A DNA stretch of 20,401 nucleotides from DATCLS01 sp035265325 (GTDB lineage: Bacteria > Actinomycetota > Acidimicrobiia > Acidimicrobiales > VFJN01), in contig DATFOS010000189.1 in assembly GCA_035265325.1 (NCBI GenBank), positions 1-20,401 of the forward strand. Reading direction: 5' to 3'. A model generated the notes under the pieces. The model had not been told where the DNA came from. It worked only from the letters and a program-made list of their open reading frames with translations, and made no database searches. A program made the position numbers and the translations under genes. Positions 14,570 through 20,401 of the stretch are shown here, piece by piece (position 1 is the first letter of the stretch; every line of letters begins with the position of its first letter).

Positions 14570-16194
14570 TGCAGGCCGTCCGCGGCCGGGGGCGGCCGGC
14601 GGTGGCGATCGCCGCCGTTTTCGTCGTCAACGGCCTGGGCGGGCCCAGCTTCCTGGCCCGCCTACCCGTCCGGCAGGCCGACCTCGGCCTGTCCGACGCC
14701 GGCCTCGGTGCCACGTTGGCGGTGTTCGCCATCGGGGCGTTCGTGGCGAGCCCCCTGATGGGCCCGCTGATCGGGCGGTTCGGCAGCCGGCGGGTCGTGC
14801 TGGTCGCCGGCGTGGTGCTGGGCGGGTCGCTCCCGCTGGTCGGTGCGGCGCCCAACGCCGTCACGTTCGCCCTGGCCATGGCGCTGACCGGGGCGGCCGA
14901 CGCCGGGATGGACATCGCCATGAACGCCAACGGCGCCGCCCACGAGGCGGCGACGGGCCGGTCGATCCTCCACCGGCTGCACGGCGCGTGGAGCCTCGGC
15001 GCCCTCGGCGCCGCTGCGCTCGCCGGATTGGCCGCCGCCACGGGCGTGCCCCTCACGGTCCACCTGGCGGTCGCGGGGGCCGGCATCGTCGCCGTGTCGG
15101 TGCTCACCAACCCCCGCCTGGTGCGGGACCGGCCCGGCGACGTCGTCACCGCCGGGCCGGACCACGAGACGGCCGCCGCCACCGGCGGGGCGGCCGAGGG
15201 CCCCGGCCTCGTGCACGCCGACGCCCAGCCCAGGCCCGGGATGGGGACGCCGACCGAGCCCCGAGCCGGGACCGCAACCACGGCCGAGCCCCTGGCCGGG
15301 ACCCGCGCGGCAACCGGGACCGGCACCGCGGCCGAGCCCCTCGCCGGGACCGCCACGACGGCCGCGACCGGCACCGCGGCCGAGCCCCTCGCCGGGACCC
15401 CCGCGGCAGCCGCGACTGGGACCCCGGCCGAGGTCGTAGCAGGGACGGTCCCGGCGGCCGGGACCGGCACCGCGGCCGAGCCCATGGCCGGGACCGCCCC
15501 GGCGGCCGCGACCGGCACCGCCGCCGAGCCCCTGGTCGGGACCCCCGCGGCGGCCGGGACCGGGACCGCGGCGGCCGGCGCCGGCGCTGTGCCCGTGCGG
15601 GGCGGGGGGCGGTGGCGGGGCGTCGGACGGCTCGTTCCCGCCCCGCTGCTGGCGCTGTCGGCCACGATCGTGGGAGCCGCCCTGGTCGAGGGCGGGACGA
15701 GCGATTGGGCCGCCCTCCAGCTCCAGCGCTACGGGGCAAGCGCCGGCGTGGCCGCCTTGGGCGTGGCCGCCTTCATGGCCGGGATGCTGGCCGGCCGGTC
15801 GGTGGGCGACAAGCTCGACGAGCGCTGGGGCGGCACCCGCCTGCTGCGGACCGGTGGCCTGCTGGTGGCCGGCGGCCTCGCCGCCGGCGCCCTGCTGCCG
15901 TACGCGGCGGTGTTCATCGCCGGGGCGTTCGTGGCGGGGGTCGGCTCGTCGGGGTTCTTCCCGCTGGCGTTCTCGGCCTCGGCCCGCATCCCCGGCGTGG
16001 CCCCCGGCGTCGGGGCTGCCACGGTGTCGCTCGCCGCCCGCCTCGGCTTCACCGTCGAGCCCGCCCTCATGGGGGGGATCGCCGACTCGGTCGGCCTGCG
16101 CTGGGCCTACGGGATGGTGGCCGCCATCGGGCTGGTCATGGCCCTGGCGGCGGGCCGGGTGGTCCCGCCGGAGGCGACGTCCCGTGGCCGGTGA
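14569..16194 (+). CDS. MFS transporter with a long repetitive central loop
   Basis: A 541-residue major facilitator. The N-terminal half (about 10-180) has six hydrophobic helices, the loop motif GRFGSRR (69-75), and GAADAGMDIAMNANGAAHE (108-126), typical of the fucose-permease-like MFS branch. The C-terminal half (about 348-535) has the remaining helices (ALSATIVGAALVEGGTSDW; GFFPLAFSASARIPG). Between them residues 182-345 form an Ala/Thr/Gly/Pro-rich loop with 16-residue tandem repeats, far longer than the usual MFS central loop. GTG 14569 overlaps the preceding TAG by one base (TAGTG), so the gene is translationally coupled to the dehydratase. Cargo is unknown; an amino acid or its derivative is inferred from the operon. 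Confidence 0.82.
   Translation: MQAVRGRGRPAVAIAAVFVVNGLGGPSFLARLPVRQADLGLSDAGLGATLAVFAIGAFVASPLMGPLIGRFGSRRVVLVAGVVLGGSLPLVGAAPNAVTFALAMALTGAADAGMDIAMNANGAAHEAATGRSILHRLHGAWSLGALGAAALAGLAAATGVPLTVHLAVAGAGIVAVSVLTNPRLVRDRPGDVVTAGPDHETAAATGGAAEGPGLVHADAQPRPGMGTPTEPRAGTATTAEPLAGTRAATGTGTAAEPLAGTATTAATGTAAEPLAGTPAAAATGTPAEVVAGTVPAAGTGTAAEPMAGTAPAAATGTAAEPLVGTPAAAGTGTAAAGAGAVPVRGGGRWRGVGRLVPAPLLALSATIVGAALVEGGTSDWAALQLQRYGASAGVAALGVAAFMAGMLAGRSVGDKLDERWGGTRLLRTGGLLVAGGLAAGALLPYAAVFIAGAFVAGVGSSGFFPLAFSASARIPGVAPGVGAATVSLAARLGFTVEPALMGGIADSVGLRWAYGMVAAIGLVMALAAGRVVPPEATSRGR
15244..15561 (+). repeat. 48-bp coding minisatellite in the MFS loop
   Basis: A 30-nt partial unit (15244-15273) is followed by six 48-nt units starting at 15274, 15322, 15370, 15418, 15466 and 15514. 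Each encodes a 16-residue variant of GTAAEPLAGTPAAAAT; the fourth (GTPAEVVAGTVPAAGT) is the most diverged. All keep the frame, so unit number can vary without a frameshift. Confidence 0.88.
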
Positions 16195-16198
16195 CCGC

Positions 16199-16232
16199 CT
16201 CGGGTGACGTGACCCCGCCGTCACGTCCCGAG
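16199..16232. terminator. Hairpin between convergent genes (MFS and winged-helix protein)
   Basis: CTCGGG (16199-16204) pairs with CCCGAG (16227-16232), and ACGTGA (16207-16212) with TCACGT (16221-16226). The stem has 12 bp with a 2-nt bulge and an 8-nt loop. It fills most of the 58-bp convergent gap and could serve both strands. No T-run is present. Confidence 0.5.
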
Positions 16233-16252
16233 TGGTGTGGTGAGGCGGGGCC

Positions 16253-16852
16253 TCAGCTCCGGCTGTACTGGATGGGGGCGCGGCCCCGGCCCTGGTAGTC
16301 GGCCATCGGGCCGAGCTTCTCGACCTGGCCGGCCTCGACCAGCTCCTCCACCGCCTTGCGGACGGTGGCCGGGCTGCCGCCGACCCCGGCCTGGACGTCG
16401 GACAGGACGAACGTGCCCTTCTGGTCGAGCACCCACCCCTTGATGGCGTCGACCGGCACGGCCTTGGCCCGCTGGCGGGCGCCCTCGCCGGCGGCCGCCC
16501 CGGCGGCGATCGCCCGCCGGCCCCGGCGATCGCGCGCTGCCGGCACGTCGAAGCCGGCGGCCCGCAACACGTCGTCGGGGACCTTCAGCTCCTGGAACGC
16601 CTTCACGGGGATGGACTGGGCTTCGGCCCAGTCCCTCGCATGAGTGACGAAGCCCTCACGCAGGGGGCCTTCGTCGATCTTGGCCACGCGCTCGAGGTCG
16701 GCAAGTGCTTTCAGCTTGTCGATGGGATCGGTGGCATCGAGTACTGCTTGCGTCTTCTTCTGGATCTCGGACTCGTCGCGCAAGCTCGACGGGTCTTCGA
16801 TGAACAACAGGTACTGCCGAACAGAGGCTTCGGCATCGGTCGTGGGGGCCAT
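16253..16852 (-). CDS. Winged-helix domain protein of unknown function
   Basis: A 199-residue protein that looks like a conserved actinobacterial hypothetical. The N-terminal half is helical (EASVRQYLLFIEDPSSLRDE at 8-27, TDPIDKLKALADLERVAKID at 41-60). A basic linker RRGRRAIAAGAAAG follows, then a C-terminal winged-helix-like module (about 132-195): GTFVLSDVQAGVGGSPATVR and KAVEELVEAGQVEKL, ending GRAPIQYSRS. The last part suggests DNA or protein binding. ATG 16852 is chosen because TAGTGT stands 8 nt upstream; GTG 16864 would add MSKA. It is monocistronic and convergent with the MFS gene. Function not assigned. Confidence 0.7.
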   Translation of the reverse strand: MAPTTDAEASVRQYLLFIEDPSSLRDESEIQKKTQAVLDATDPIDKLKALADLERVAKIDEGPLREGFVTHARDWAEAQSIPVKAFQELKVPDDVLRAAGFDVPAARDRRGRRAIAAGAAAGEGARQRAKAVPVDAIKGWVLDQKGTFVLSDVQAGVGGSPATVRKAVEELVEAGQVEKLGPMADYQGRGRAPIQYSRS

Positions 16853-16860
16853 CGCCTTTG

Positions 16861-16866
16861 ACACTA
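16861..16866 (-). promoter_or_regulatory. Putative -10 of a leaderless promoter for the winged-helix gene
   Basis: TAGTGT (- strand) lies 8 nt before ATG 16852, and TTGGTC (16890-16885) stands 18 nt upstream as a weak -35. Confidence 0.45.
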
Positions 16867-16988
16867 AGACACAACCCCTGCGCAGACCAAGTCACCCTTG
16901 GCCAGCATTACTGCAACGCCGTTAGTGCATCACGGTGCGTAATCACTAGAACGACGTAGCGCGACGAGGCCACGGAGCGCGGCGAAGG
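16867..16988. other. Lower-GC intergenic region with dyad symmetry
   Basis: No gene is seen here. The left two thirds are visibly richer in A/T than the rest of the window. TAGTG (16923-16927) and CACTA (16944-16948) are inverted around an imperfect palindrome GCATCACGGTGC (16927-16938), a possible operator for the winged-helix gene. Support is only the symmetry. Confidence 0.3.
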
Positions 16989-17027
16989 GAAAACGACGAA
17001 AGCGCCGGGGCCGGTGGCCTCGACGCT
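16989..17027 (-). terminator. Terminator of tRNA-Ala
   Basis: A 12-bp stem (17016-17027 with 17001-17012; one A-C mismatch and one G-T pair) closes a 3-nt loop. On the - strand it is followed by TTCGTCGTTTTC. It begins 28 nt after the tRNA CCA end. Confidence 0.7.
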
Positions 17028-17054
17028 TCTTCTCGTCACGTCCTCGGGACGTCC

Positions 17055-17131
17055 TGGTGGAGGTGATGGGATTCGAACCCACGGCCTCTTCGATGCGACC
17101 GAAGCGCTCTAGCCAGCTGAGCTACACCCCC
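17055..17131 (-). tRNA. tRNA-Ala (anticodon CGC), CCA encoded
   Basis: A 77-nt cloverleaf on the - strand. Acceptor GGGGGTG pairs with CACCTCC and contains the G3-U70 wobble pair that identifies alanine tRNA, followed by A73 and an encoded CCA. The D stem is GCTC/GAGC. Anticodon stem CTTCG/CGAAG holds the loop GTCGCAT, giving anticodon CGC, which reads GCG. The variable loop is AGGCC, with T stem GTGGG/CCCAT and T loop TTCGAAT. The gene begins 15 nt after the stop of the translin-family gene. Confidence 0.95.
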
Positions 17132-17146
17132 CGGGGAGAGACAACC

Positions 17147-17785
17147 CTAGCGGACCGACCGCCCTTCGATGGCACGCTGGAGCCGCGTCTGGAGGGCCGT
17201 CGTCGTCACGTCGCCCCGGCTGCGCTCGAGCACGGCCCGCAGCGCATCGAGCGTCCGCCGCAGGCCACCGGTGATCGCGTCGGGGTAGTCAACGACGACG
17301 AGGGCGCCGTAGACGTCGTCCATCGCCGCCAGCAGGGCCTCGGCCCTCTCGAGCTGGCCCTCGCGCAGGCGATCGAGGAGGTGCCGGCGGAGCTCACTGG
17401 CCGCCTCGGCCAGGCCCCGCATCCACGCCGAGGGGGCCACGGCCAGCTCAGCGGCGCCGGGGACGGGCGCGCCCGCCACCAGGGCGGCGACGGCTCGGGC
17501 CTCGACGTACTCCTTCTCGGCGTCGTGGAGGAACCCGGCGTACGCCACGGCGGGGTGGTCGGCCACGGCCGCCTGCGCCTCGCGCAGTGCCGCCTCGGAC
17601 CGGCCCGCGATCTCGGCGGCCTCCGCCGCTTCGAGGCGGTGCACGGCCCTGATGCTCGACCCAGCGAAGCGGATGGCCTGGCGGCACGCCGGCAGCGCCG
17701 CCTCGCGCGCCCGATTGGCGGCGTCGAGGGAGGCGATGACGGTCTCGACCTGGTCCCCGAGGCCGGGGACGTCGGCGGTGCTCAC
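17147..17785 (-). CDS. Translin-family protein
   Basis: A 212-residue all-helical protein of the translin family, whose eukaryotic members (translin, TRAX) bind single-stranded nucleic acid and form the C3PO ribonuclease. Family signatures run through its length: DAANRAREAALPACRQAIR (21-39), SIRAVHRLEAAEA (44-56), AGFLHDAEKEYVEA (83-96), GLAEAASELRRHLLDRLREG (124-143), and MDDVYGALVVVDYPDAITGG (155-174) followed by LRRTLDALRAVLERSRGD. Acidic residues in AEKEYVEA occupy the place of the TRAX catalytic glutamates, so RNase activity is possible but unproven. Such bacterial genes are sometimes mislabelled haloacid dehalogenases. GTG 17785 begins 13 nt after the upstream stop with no clear ribosome site, suggesting coupling to the membrane-protein gene. 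Longer upstream in-frame sequence is non-coding in character. Confidence 0.85.
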   Translation of the reverse strand: MSTADVPGLGDQVETVIASLDAANRAREAALPACRQAIRFAGSSIRAVHRLEAAEAAEIAGRSEAALREAQAAVADHPAVAYAGFLHDAEKEYVEARAVAALVAGAPVPGAAELAVAPSAWMRGLAEAASELRRHLLDRLREGQLERAEALLAAMDDVYGALVVVDYPDAITGGLRRTLDALRAVLERSRGDVTTTALQTRLQRAIEGRSVR

Positions 17786-17798
17786 GCCGGCCGGCCGG

Positions 17799-18728
17799 TC
17801 AGCGGGCGGCGCCGCCGTGGAGCACCACGACGGCGGGCCGGGGTGCCTCGATGGGGGCCAGGTACCGCACCTTGTCGGCCTGCTCGGCCGCACGGCGGCC
17901 CCGCCGGACGAGCAGCCCGAGGTAGCTCACGAGCAGCAGGTCGGCGACGCCGTGGATCGCCCACGCGGCCGTGACCTGCAGCACCAGCGCCCACACCAGC
18001 GTGATCGCCACCGTGGCGACCAGGACGGCGAGGACCCGCCGGCGCCGGCGGTAGGCCTCGGCCCGCCCGCGGGCGGCCCGCGGGCGGGCGCCGACCCGGC
18101 CGGCGCCGTTGGCGGCCGGGTGGCGTGGTGCCCGCTGCGCCCACCGTTGCGCGCTGGCGGCGGGGAGCCCGTACGTGGCGGCAAGGCCGGCCGCCTCAAG
18201 GACCTCGTACTCGCGCGGGTCGTAGCCCAGGTCCTCGACGTCATGGGCCTCGTCGGCCCCGTAGCCGGCGGCCGAGCCGTGGACGGCGGCGGGGCCGTAG
18301 GCCGGGACGGTGGCGAGGCGCCCGTCGCCGCCGTGGTCGTCCCACTCGGCGGCCTCGAACTCGTCGGCGTACGCCTCGTCGAAGCCGTCGTCCTCGTCGT
18401 CGCCGGCGTCGTAGCCGAGGTGCTCGCCGGCGCCGAAGCGGCGGCGGGGGGCGGCGCCGTCGCGGCGCTCGTCGTGCAACAGCACGTGGCCACGATCCTC
18501 GCCGACGAACCGGACGGCGCCGGGGGCGGCGCTGCGCCCGAAGTTGGCCGGGCCCACCGTCGCCGTGGGGCCGGTGTCGGGGGCCGCCTGACCGAGGAGG
18601 AACAGCTGCCGGTGGAACGACCGGATCGTCGCCGTCGGCCGAGCCTCTCGCCGGCCCTGCAGCCACGGCGGGATCAGCACGGCGGCCCAGATCACCGCCA
18701 ACAGCACCAGCACGATCGCAGAGTTCAT
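17799..18728 (-). CDS. Three-TM membrane protein resembling GlpR-type proteins
   Basis: A 309-residue protein with one N-terminal membrane helix (3-22, SAIVLVLLAVIWAAVLIPPW), then RPTATIRSFHRQLFLLGQ, a long acidic, low-complexity middle (about 50-225) rich in Asp, Glu, Gly, Ala and Arg, and two membrane helices near the C-terminus (232-251 and 254-274). This layout and the IWAAVLIPPWL start resemble actinobacterial GlpR, the membrane receptor of the MoeA-like division protein Glp. The neighbours moaC and moaA fit that link, but no glp/moeA is in the window, so the identification is tentative. ATG 18728 has GGGGGAGA as ribosome site, lying within one arm of a long inverted repeat. Confidence 0.7.
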   Translation of the reverse strand: MNSAIVLVLLAVIWAAVLIPPWLQGRREARPTATIRSFHRQLFLLGQAAPDTGPTATVGPANFGRSAAPGAVRFVGEDRGHVLLHDERRDGAAPRRRFGAGEHLGYDAGDDEDDGFDEAYADEFEAAEWDDHGGDGRLATVPAYGPAAVHGSAAGYGADEAHDVEDLGYDPREYEVLEAAGLAATYGLPAASAQRWAQRAPRHPAANGAGRVGARPRAARGRAEAYRRRRRVLAVLVATVAITLVWALVLQVTAAWAIHGVADLLLVSYLGLLVRRGRRAAEQADKVRYLAPIEAPRPAVVVLHGGAAR

Positions 18729-18730
18729 CG

Positions 18731-18790
18731 TCCGACCATCTCCCCCAGCGACCGTAACGATCGCGGACGTTCAGGGGGTGGATGGTCGGA
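18731..18790 (-). promoter_or_regulatory. Long inverted repeat that would sequester the ribosome site of the GlpR-like gene
   Basis: TCCGACCATC (18731-18740) and GATGGTCGGA (18781-18790) are perfect inverted copies. Beyond a small 1x2 internal loop, CCCCC (18742-18746) pairs with GGGGG (18774-18778). In the - strand RNA the 3' arm contains the GGGGGAGA Shine-Dalgarno and ends 2 nt before ATG 18728; the loop is 27 nt and can form a small AACG/CGTT stem. No T-run follows, so it is not a typical terminator of moaC. It could be an RNA switch, a protein-bound leader or a DNA operator. Confidence 0.7.
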
Positions 18791-18835
18791 GCGACAGGTG
18801 CGAGCGGCGAAAGGCGCTAGCGACCCCGGACCGGG

Positions 18836-19339
18836 TCAGAAGGCGAGGCCGTCATTCGAGGGGTCGGTGCGACGGTACGTGCCACTGCGGCCGCCCGTCT
18901 TCTCCCACAACGTGATGTCGCCGATCGTCATGCCGCGATCGCTCGACTTGCACATGTCGTAGATGGTCAGGCACGCCACCGCACAGGCGGTCATGGCCTC
19001 CATCTCGACACCCGTGCGGTCGACGGTGTCGACCTGGGCCTCGACCTCGACGAAATCGTCCTCGATGCGGAAGTTGACGAGGACGGACCCGACGAGGAGC
19101 GGATGGCACAGCGGGATCAGCTCGGGCGCCCGCTTGGCGGCCTGGATGCCGGCGACCCGGGCCACCGCCAGCACGTCGCCCTTGTTGATCGCACCCCGGG
19201 CCACCAGGGAAGCCGTCTCGGCCTTCATGTGGACACGGCCGCGCACGACGGCTCGCCGATGCGACGGCTCCTTGGGGGTGACGTCGACCATCCGCGCCCG
19301 GCCGAGCGGGTCGAGGTGAGTGAGCCCGCGGTCAGACAT
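18836..19339 (-). CDS. moaC: Cyclic pyranopterin monophosphate synthase MoaC
   Basis: A 167-residue enzyme of molybdenum-cofactor synthesis that turns the MoaA product 3',8-cyclo-GTP into cyclic pyranopterin monophosphate. Signatures: INKGDVLAVARVAGIQAAKR (51-70), LIPLCHPL with H79, GVEMEAMTACAVACLTIYDM (110-129) with E112/E114, and D128 and K131 in YDMCKSSDRGM, which sit at the E. coli active-site positions. Length is normal. ATG 19339 has no Shine-Dalgarno, but TAGGCT is 7 nt upstream, so it is probably leaderless. It follows moaA on the same strand after 110 bp. Confidence 0.95.
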   Translation of the reverse strand: MSDRGLTHLDPLGRARMVDVTPKEPSHRRAVVRGRVHMKAETASLVARGAINKGDVLAVARVAGIQAAKRAPELIPLCHPLLVGSVLVNFRIEDDFVEVEAQVDTVDRTGVEMEAMTACAVACLTIYDMCKSSDRGMTIGDITLWEKTGGRSGTYRRTDPSNDGLAF

Positions 19340-19346
19340 GGGTACC

Positions 19347-19352
19347 AGCCTA
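19347..19352 (-). promoter_or_regulatory. Putative -10 of a leaderless promoter for moaC
   Basis: TAGGCT (- strand) is exactly 7 nt before ATG 19339. If real, moaC has its own promoter within the 110-bp gap after moaA. Confidence 0.45.
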
Positions 19353-19449
19353 GACCCTGGCCGAGCACCGCTCGACACCCACGGCAAACAGGCGGTTCGC
19401 TCGCCGAGGGTCAACGGCCGACGGCGGCGGGCGGCGACCGTCTCGGCGC

Positions 19450-20401
19450 TCAGCCGCCGATCTGGCTCATGCTCCGGCGGGGGCGGACGAACAGCGCCTC
19501 GCCGATCATGTGCCCTGGCCCCTTGCGGGCGACGCAGGCGGCGACCGTCTCGGCCAGCTCGGCGTCCGGCGCCCCCGAACGCAGCACGGCCCGCAGGTCG
19601 ACCTCGTCGGTGGCGAACAGGCACGACCGCAGCTGGCCGTCGGCCGTGAGCCGCACCCGGTCGCACGTGCCGCAGAACGCCCGCGTGACCGACGGGATGA
19701 CGCCGACCTCGCCGACCCCGTCCCGGTAGGCGAAGCGCTCGGCCGGCTCGCTGCCCCGCACCAGGGGCTCGAGCGGGAACACGGCGTCGATGGCGGCCAC
19801 GATCTCGGCCTGGCCGACGACGGCGCCGTCGGTCCACCCGCCCTGGGCGTCGAGCGGCATCCACTCGATGAACCGGACGGTCACGCCCCGGGCACGGCCG
19901 TAGGAGGCGAGGTCGACGATCTCGTCGTCGTTGACGCCGCGCATGACCACGACGTTGATCTTGACCGGCGCCAGGCCGGCCTCGAGGGCGGCGTCGATGC
20001 CGTCGAGCACGTGGTCGAGCTCGTCACGCCGGGTCAGCTCGACGAAGCGGTCGCGCTGCAGGGTGTCGAGCGAGACGTTGACCCGGCGCAAGCCGGCGGC
20101 CGCGAGGTCGGCGGCGTGGGCCCGCATCGTGGCGCCGTTCGTGGTCAGCGCCAGGTCGACCGGGCGACCGTCGCCCGTCGTGAGCCGGGCGAGCTTCTCG
20201 ACGAGGACCGGCAGGTGGGCCCGCACGGTCGGCTCGCCGCCGGTCAGGCGCAGGGCGTCGACGCCGTAGCGCTCGACGCACAGCCGGGCGACGCGCTCGA
20301 TCTCCTCGAACGTGAGCACGTCGGACCGCGGCAGCCACTGCATGCCCTCTTCCGGCATGCAGTACGTGCACCGGAAGTTGCACCGATCTGTCACGGATAT
20401 G
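19450..20401 (-). CDS. moaA: GTP 3',8-cyclase MoaA, N-terminus cut by the window edge
   Basis: A radical SAM enzyme starting molybdenum-cofactor synthesis from GTP. The frame is open to the right edge; the last visible codons read ISVTDRCNFRCTYCMPEEG, the family N-terminal region with the CxxxCxxC cluster that binds the SAM iron-sulfur cluster, so roughly the first 10-20 residues are missing. LRLTGGEPTVR is the SAM-binding GGE motif. The C-terminal cluster that holds the substrate is CGTCDRVRLT followed by RSC, and the protein ends in the conserved Gly-Gly (SQIGG) required for activity. The GTG at 20394 is internal, not the start. It is followed by moaC on the same strand. Confidence 0.95.
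   Translation of the reverse strand, partial: ISVTDRCNFRCTYCMPEEGMQWLPRSDVLTFEEIERVARLCVERYGVDALRLTGGEPTVRAHLPVLVEKLARLTTGDGRPVDLALTTNGATMRAHAADLAAAGLRRVNVSLDTLQRDRFVELTRRDELDHVLDGIDAALEAGLAPVKINVVVMRGVNDDEIVDLASYGRARGVTVRFIEWMPLDAQGGWTDGAVVGQAEIVAAIDAVFPLEPLVRGSEPAERFAYRDGVGEVGVIPSVTRAFCGTCDRVRLTADGQLRSCLFATDEVDLRAVLRSGAPDAELAETVAACVARKGPGHMIGEALFVRPRRSMSQIGG

Noticed and set aside
17055..17131. tRNA gene as an integration site of a mobile island
   Set aside because: No integrase and no repeated copy of the tRNA 3' end is seen in the window.
18731..18790. Molybdenum-cofactor riboswitch
   Set aside because: The element is only about 60 nt with a single main stem; the known Moco riboswitch is much larger and multi-branched.
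19340..19864. Upstream in-frame extension of moaC
   Set aside because: It overlaps moaA in another frame, is Arg-rich, and MoaC of normal length begins at ATG 19339.

Overview
The window is a very GC-rich, gene-dense stretch of chromosome that reads as an actinobacterium, most likely of the Acidimicrobiia or a near relative. This placement is an inference. It rests on codon use saturated with G/C at third positions, GTG/TTG starts, a type I methionine aminopeptidase with an N-terminal SEC-C zinc motif, DUF3618 and 'phage holin family' stress-type genes, and several starts that look leaderless (TANNNT followed by 7-9 nt and then the start codon). There is no integrase, transposase, CRISPR array or prophage module.

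Left part (1-6400): the 3' part of a methyltransferase/glycosyltransferase-like fusion runs in from the left edge, followed by a YcaQ/AlkX-type DNA glycosylase on the + strand. Facing it on the - strand is a tightly coupled three-gene operon: an LEA-repeat membrane protein, a phage-holin-family membrane protein, and a DUF3618 protein with LEA-like repeats. A good match to a sigma-B/sigma-F-type stress promoter lies in front of it. Upstream of that, on the same strand, are a heme-oxygenase-like diiron (HDO) enzyme and a small single-pass membrane protein whose tail looks frameshifted.

Middle (6400-12130): a chemotaxis-like signalling island without flagellar genes or receptors. It holds a stand-alone CheB methylesterase domain, a CheR-PAS-coiled coil-PAS protein, and a divergent CheB with a C-terminal zinc-ribbon-like domain. 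Beyond it are a 158-residue protein of unknown function and an RsbW-like ATP-binding protein; the latter overlaps the end of the methionine aminopeptidase gene by 4 nt.

Right part (12130-20401): divergent from map is a three-gene + strand operon with overlapping stop/start codons: an OSBS/N-succinylamino-acid racemase-type enolase-superfamily enzyme, a threonine dehydratase with ACT domain, and an MFS transporter whose central loop carries a 48-bp coding minisatellite. The remainder lies on the - strand: moaA (truncated by the window edge), moaC, a three-TM membrane protein resembling GlpR-type division/Moco-linked proteins, a bacterial translin-family gene, tRNA-Ala(CGC) and a winged-helix protein. 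A long inverted repeat between moaC and the membrane-protein gene would bury the latter's ribosome binding site in a hairpin.

No gap exceeds about 200 bp. The most noteworthy points are the SD-sequestering hairpin, the stress promoter on the LEA/holin/DUF3618 operon together with an RsbW-like gene nearby, the Che-like island without receptors, and the MFS minisatellite.
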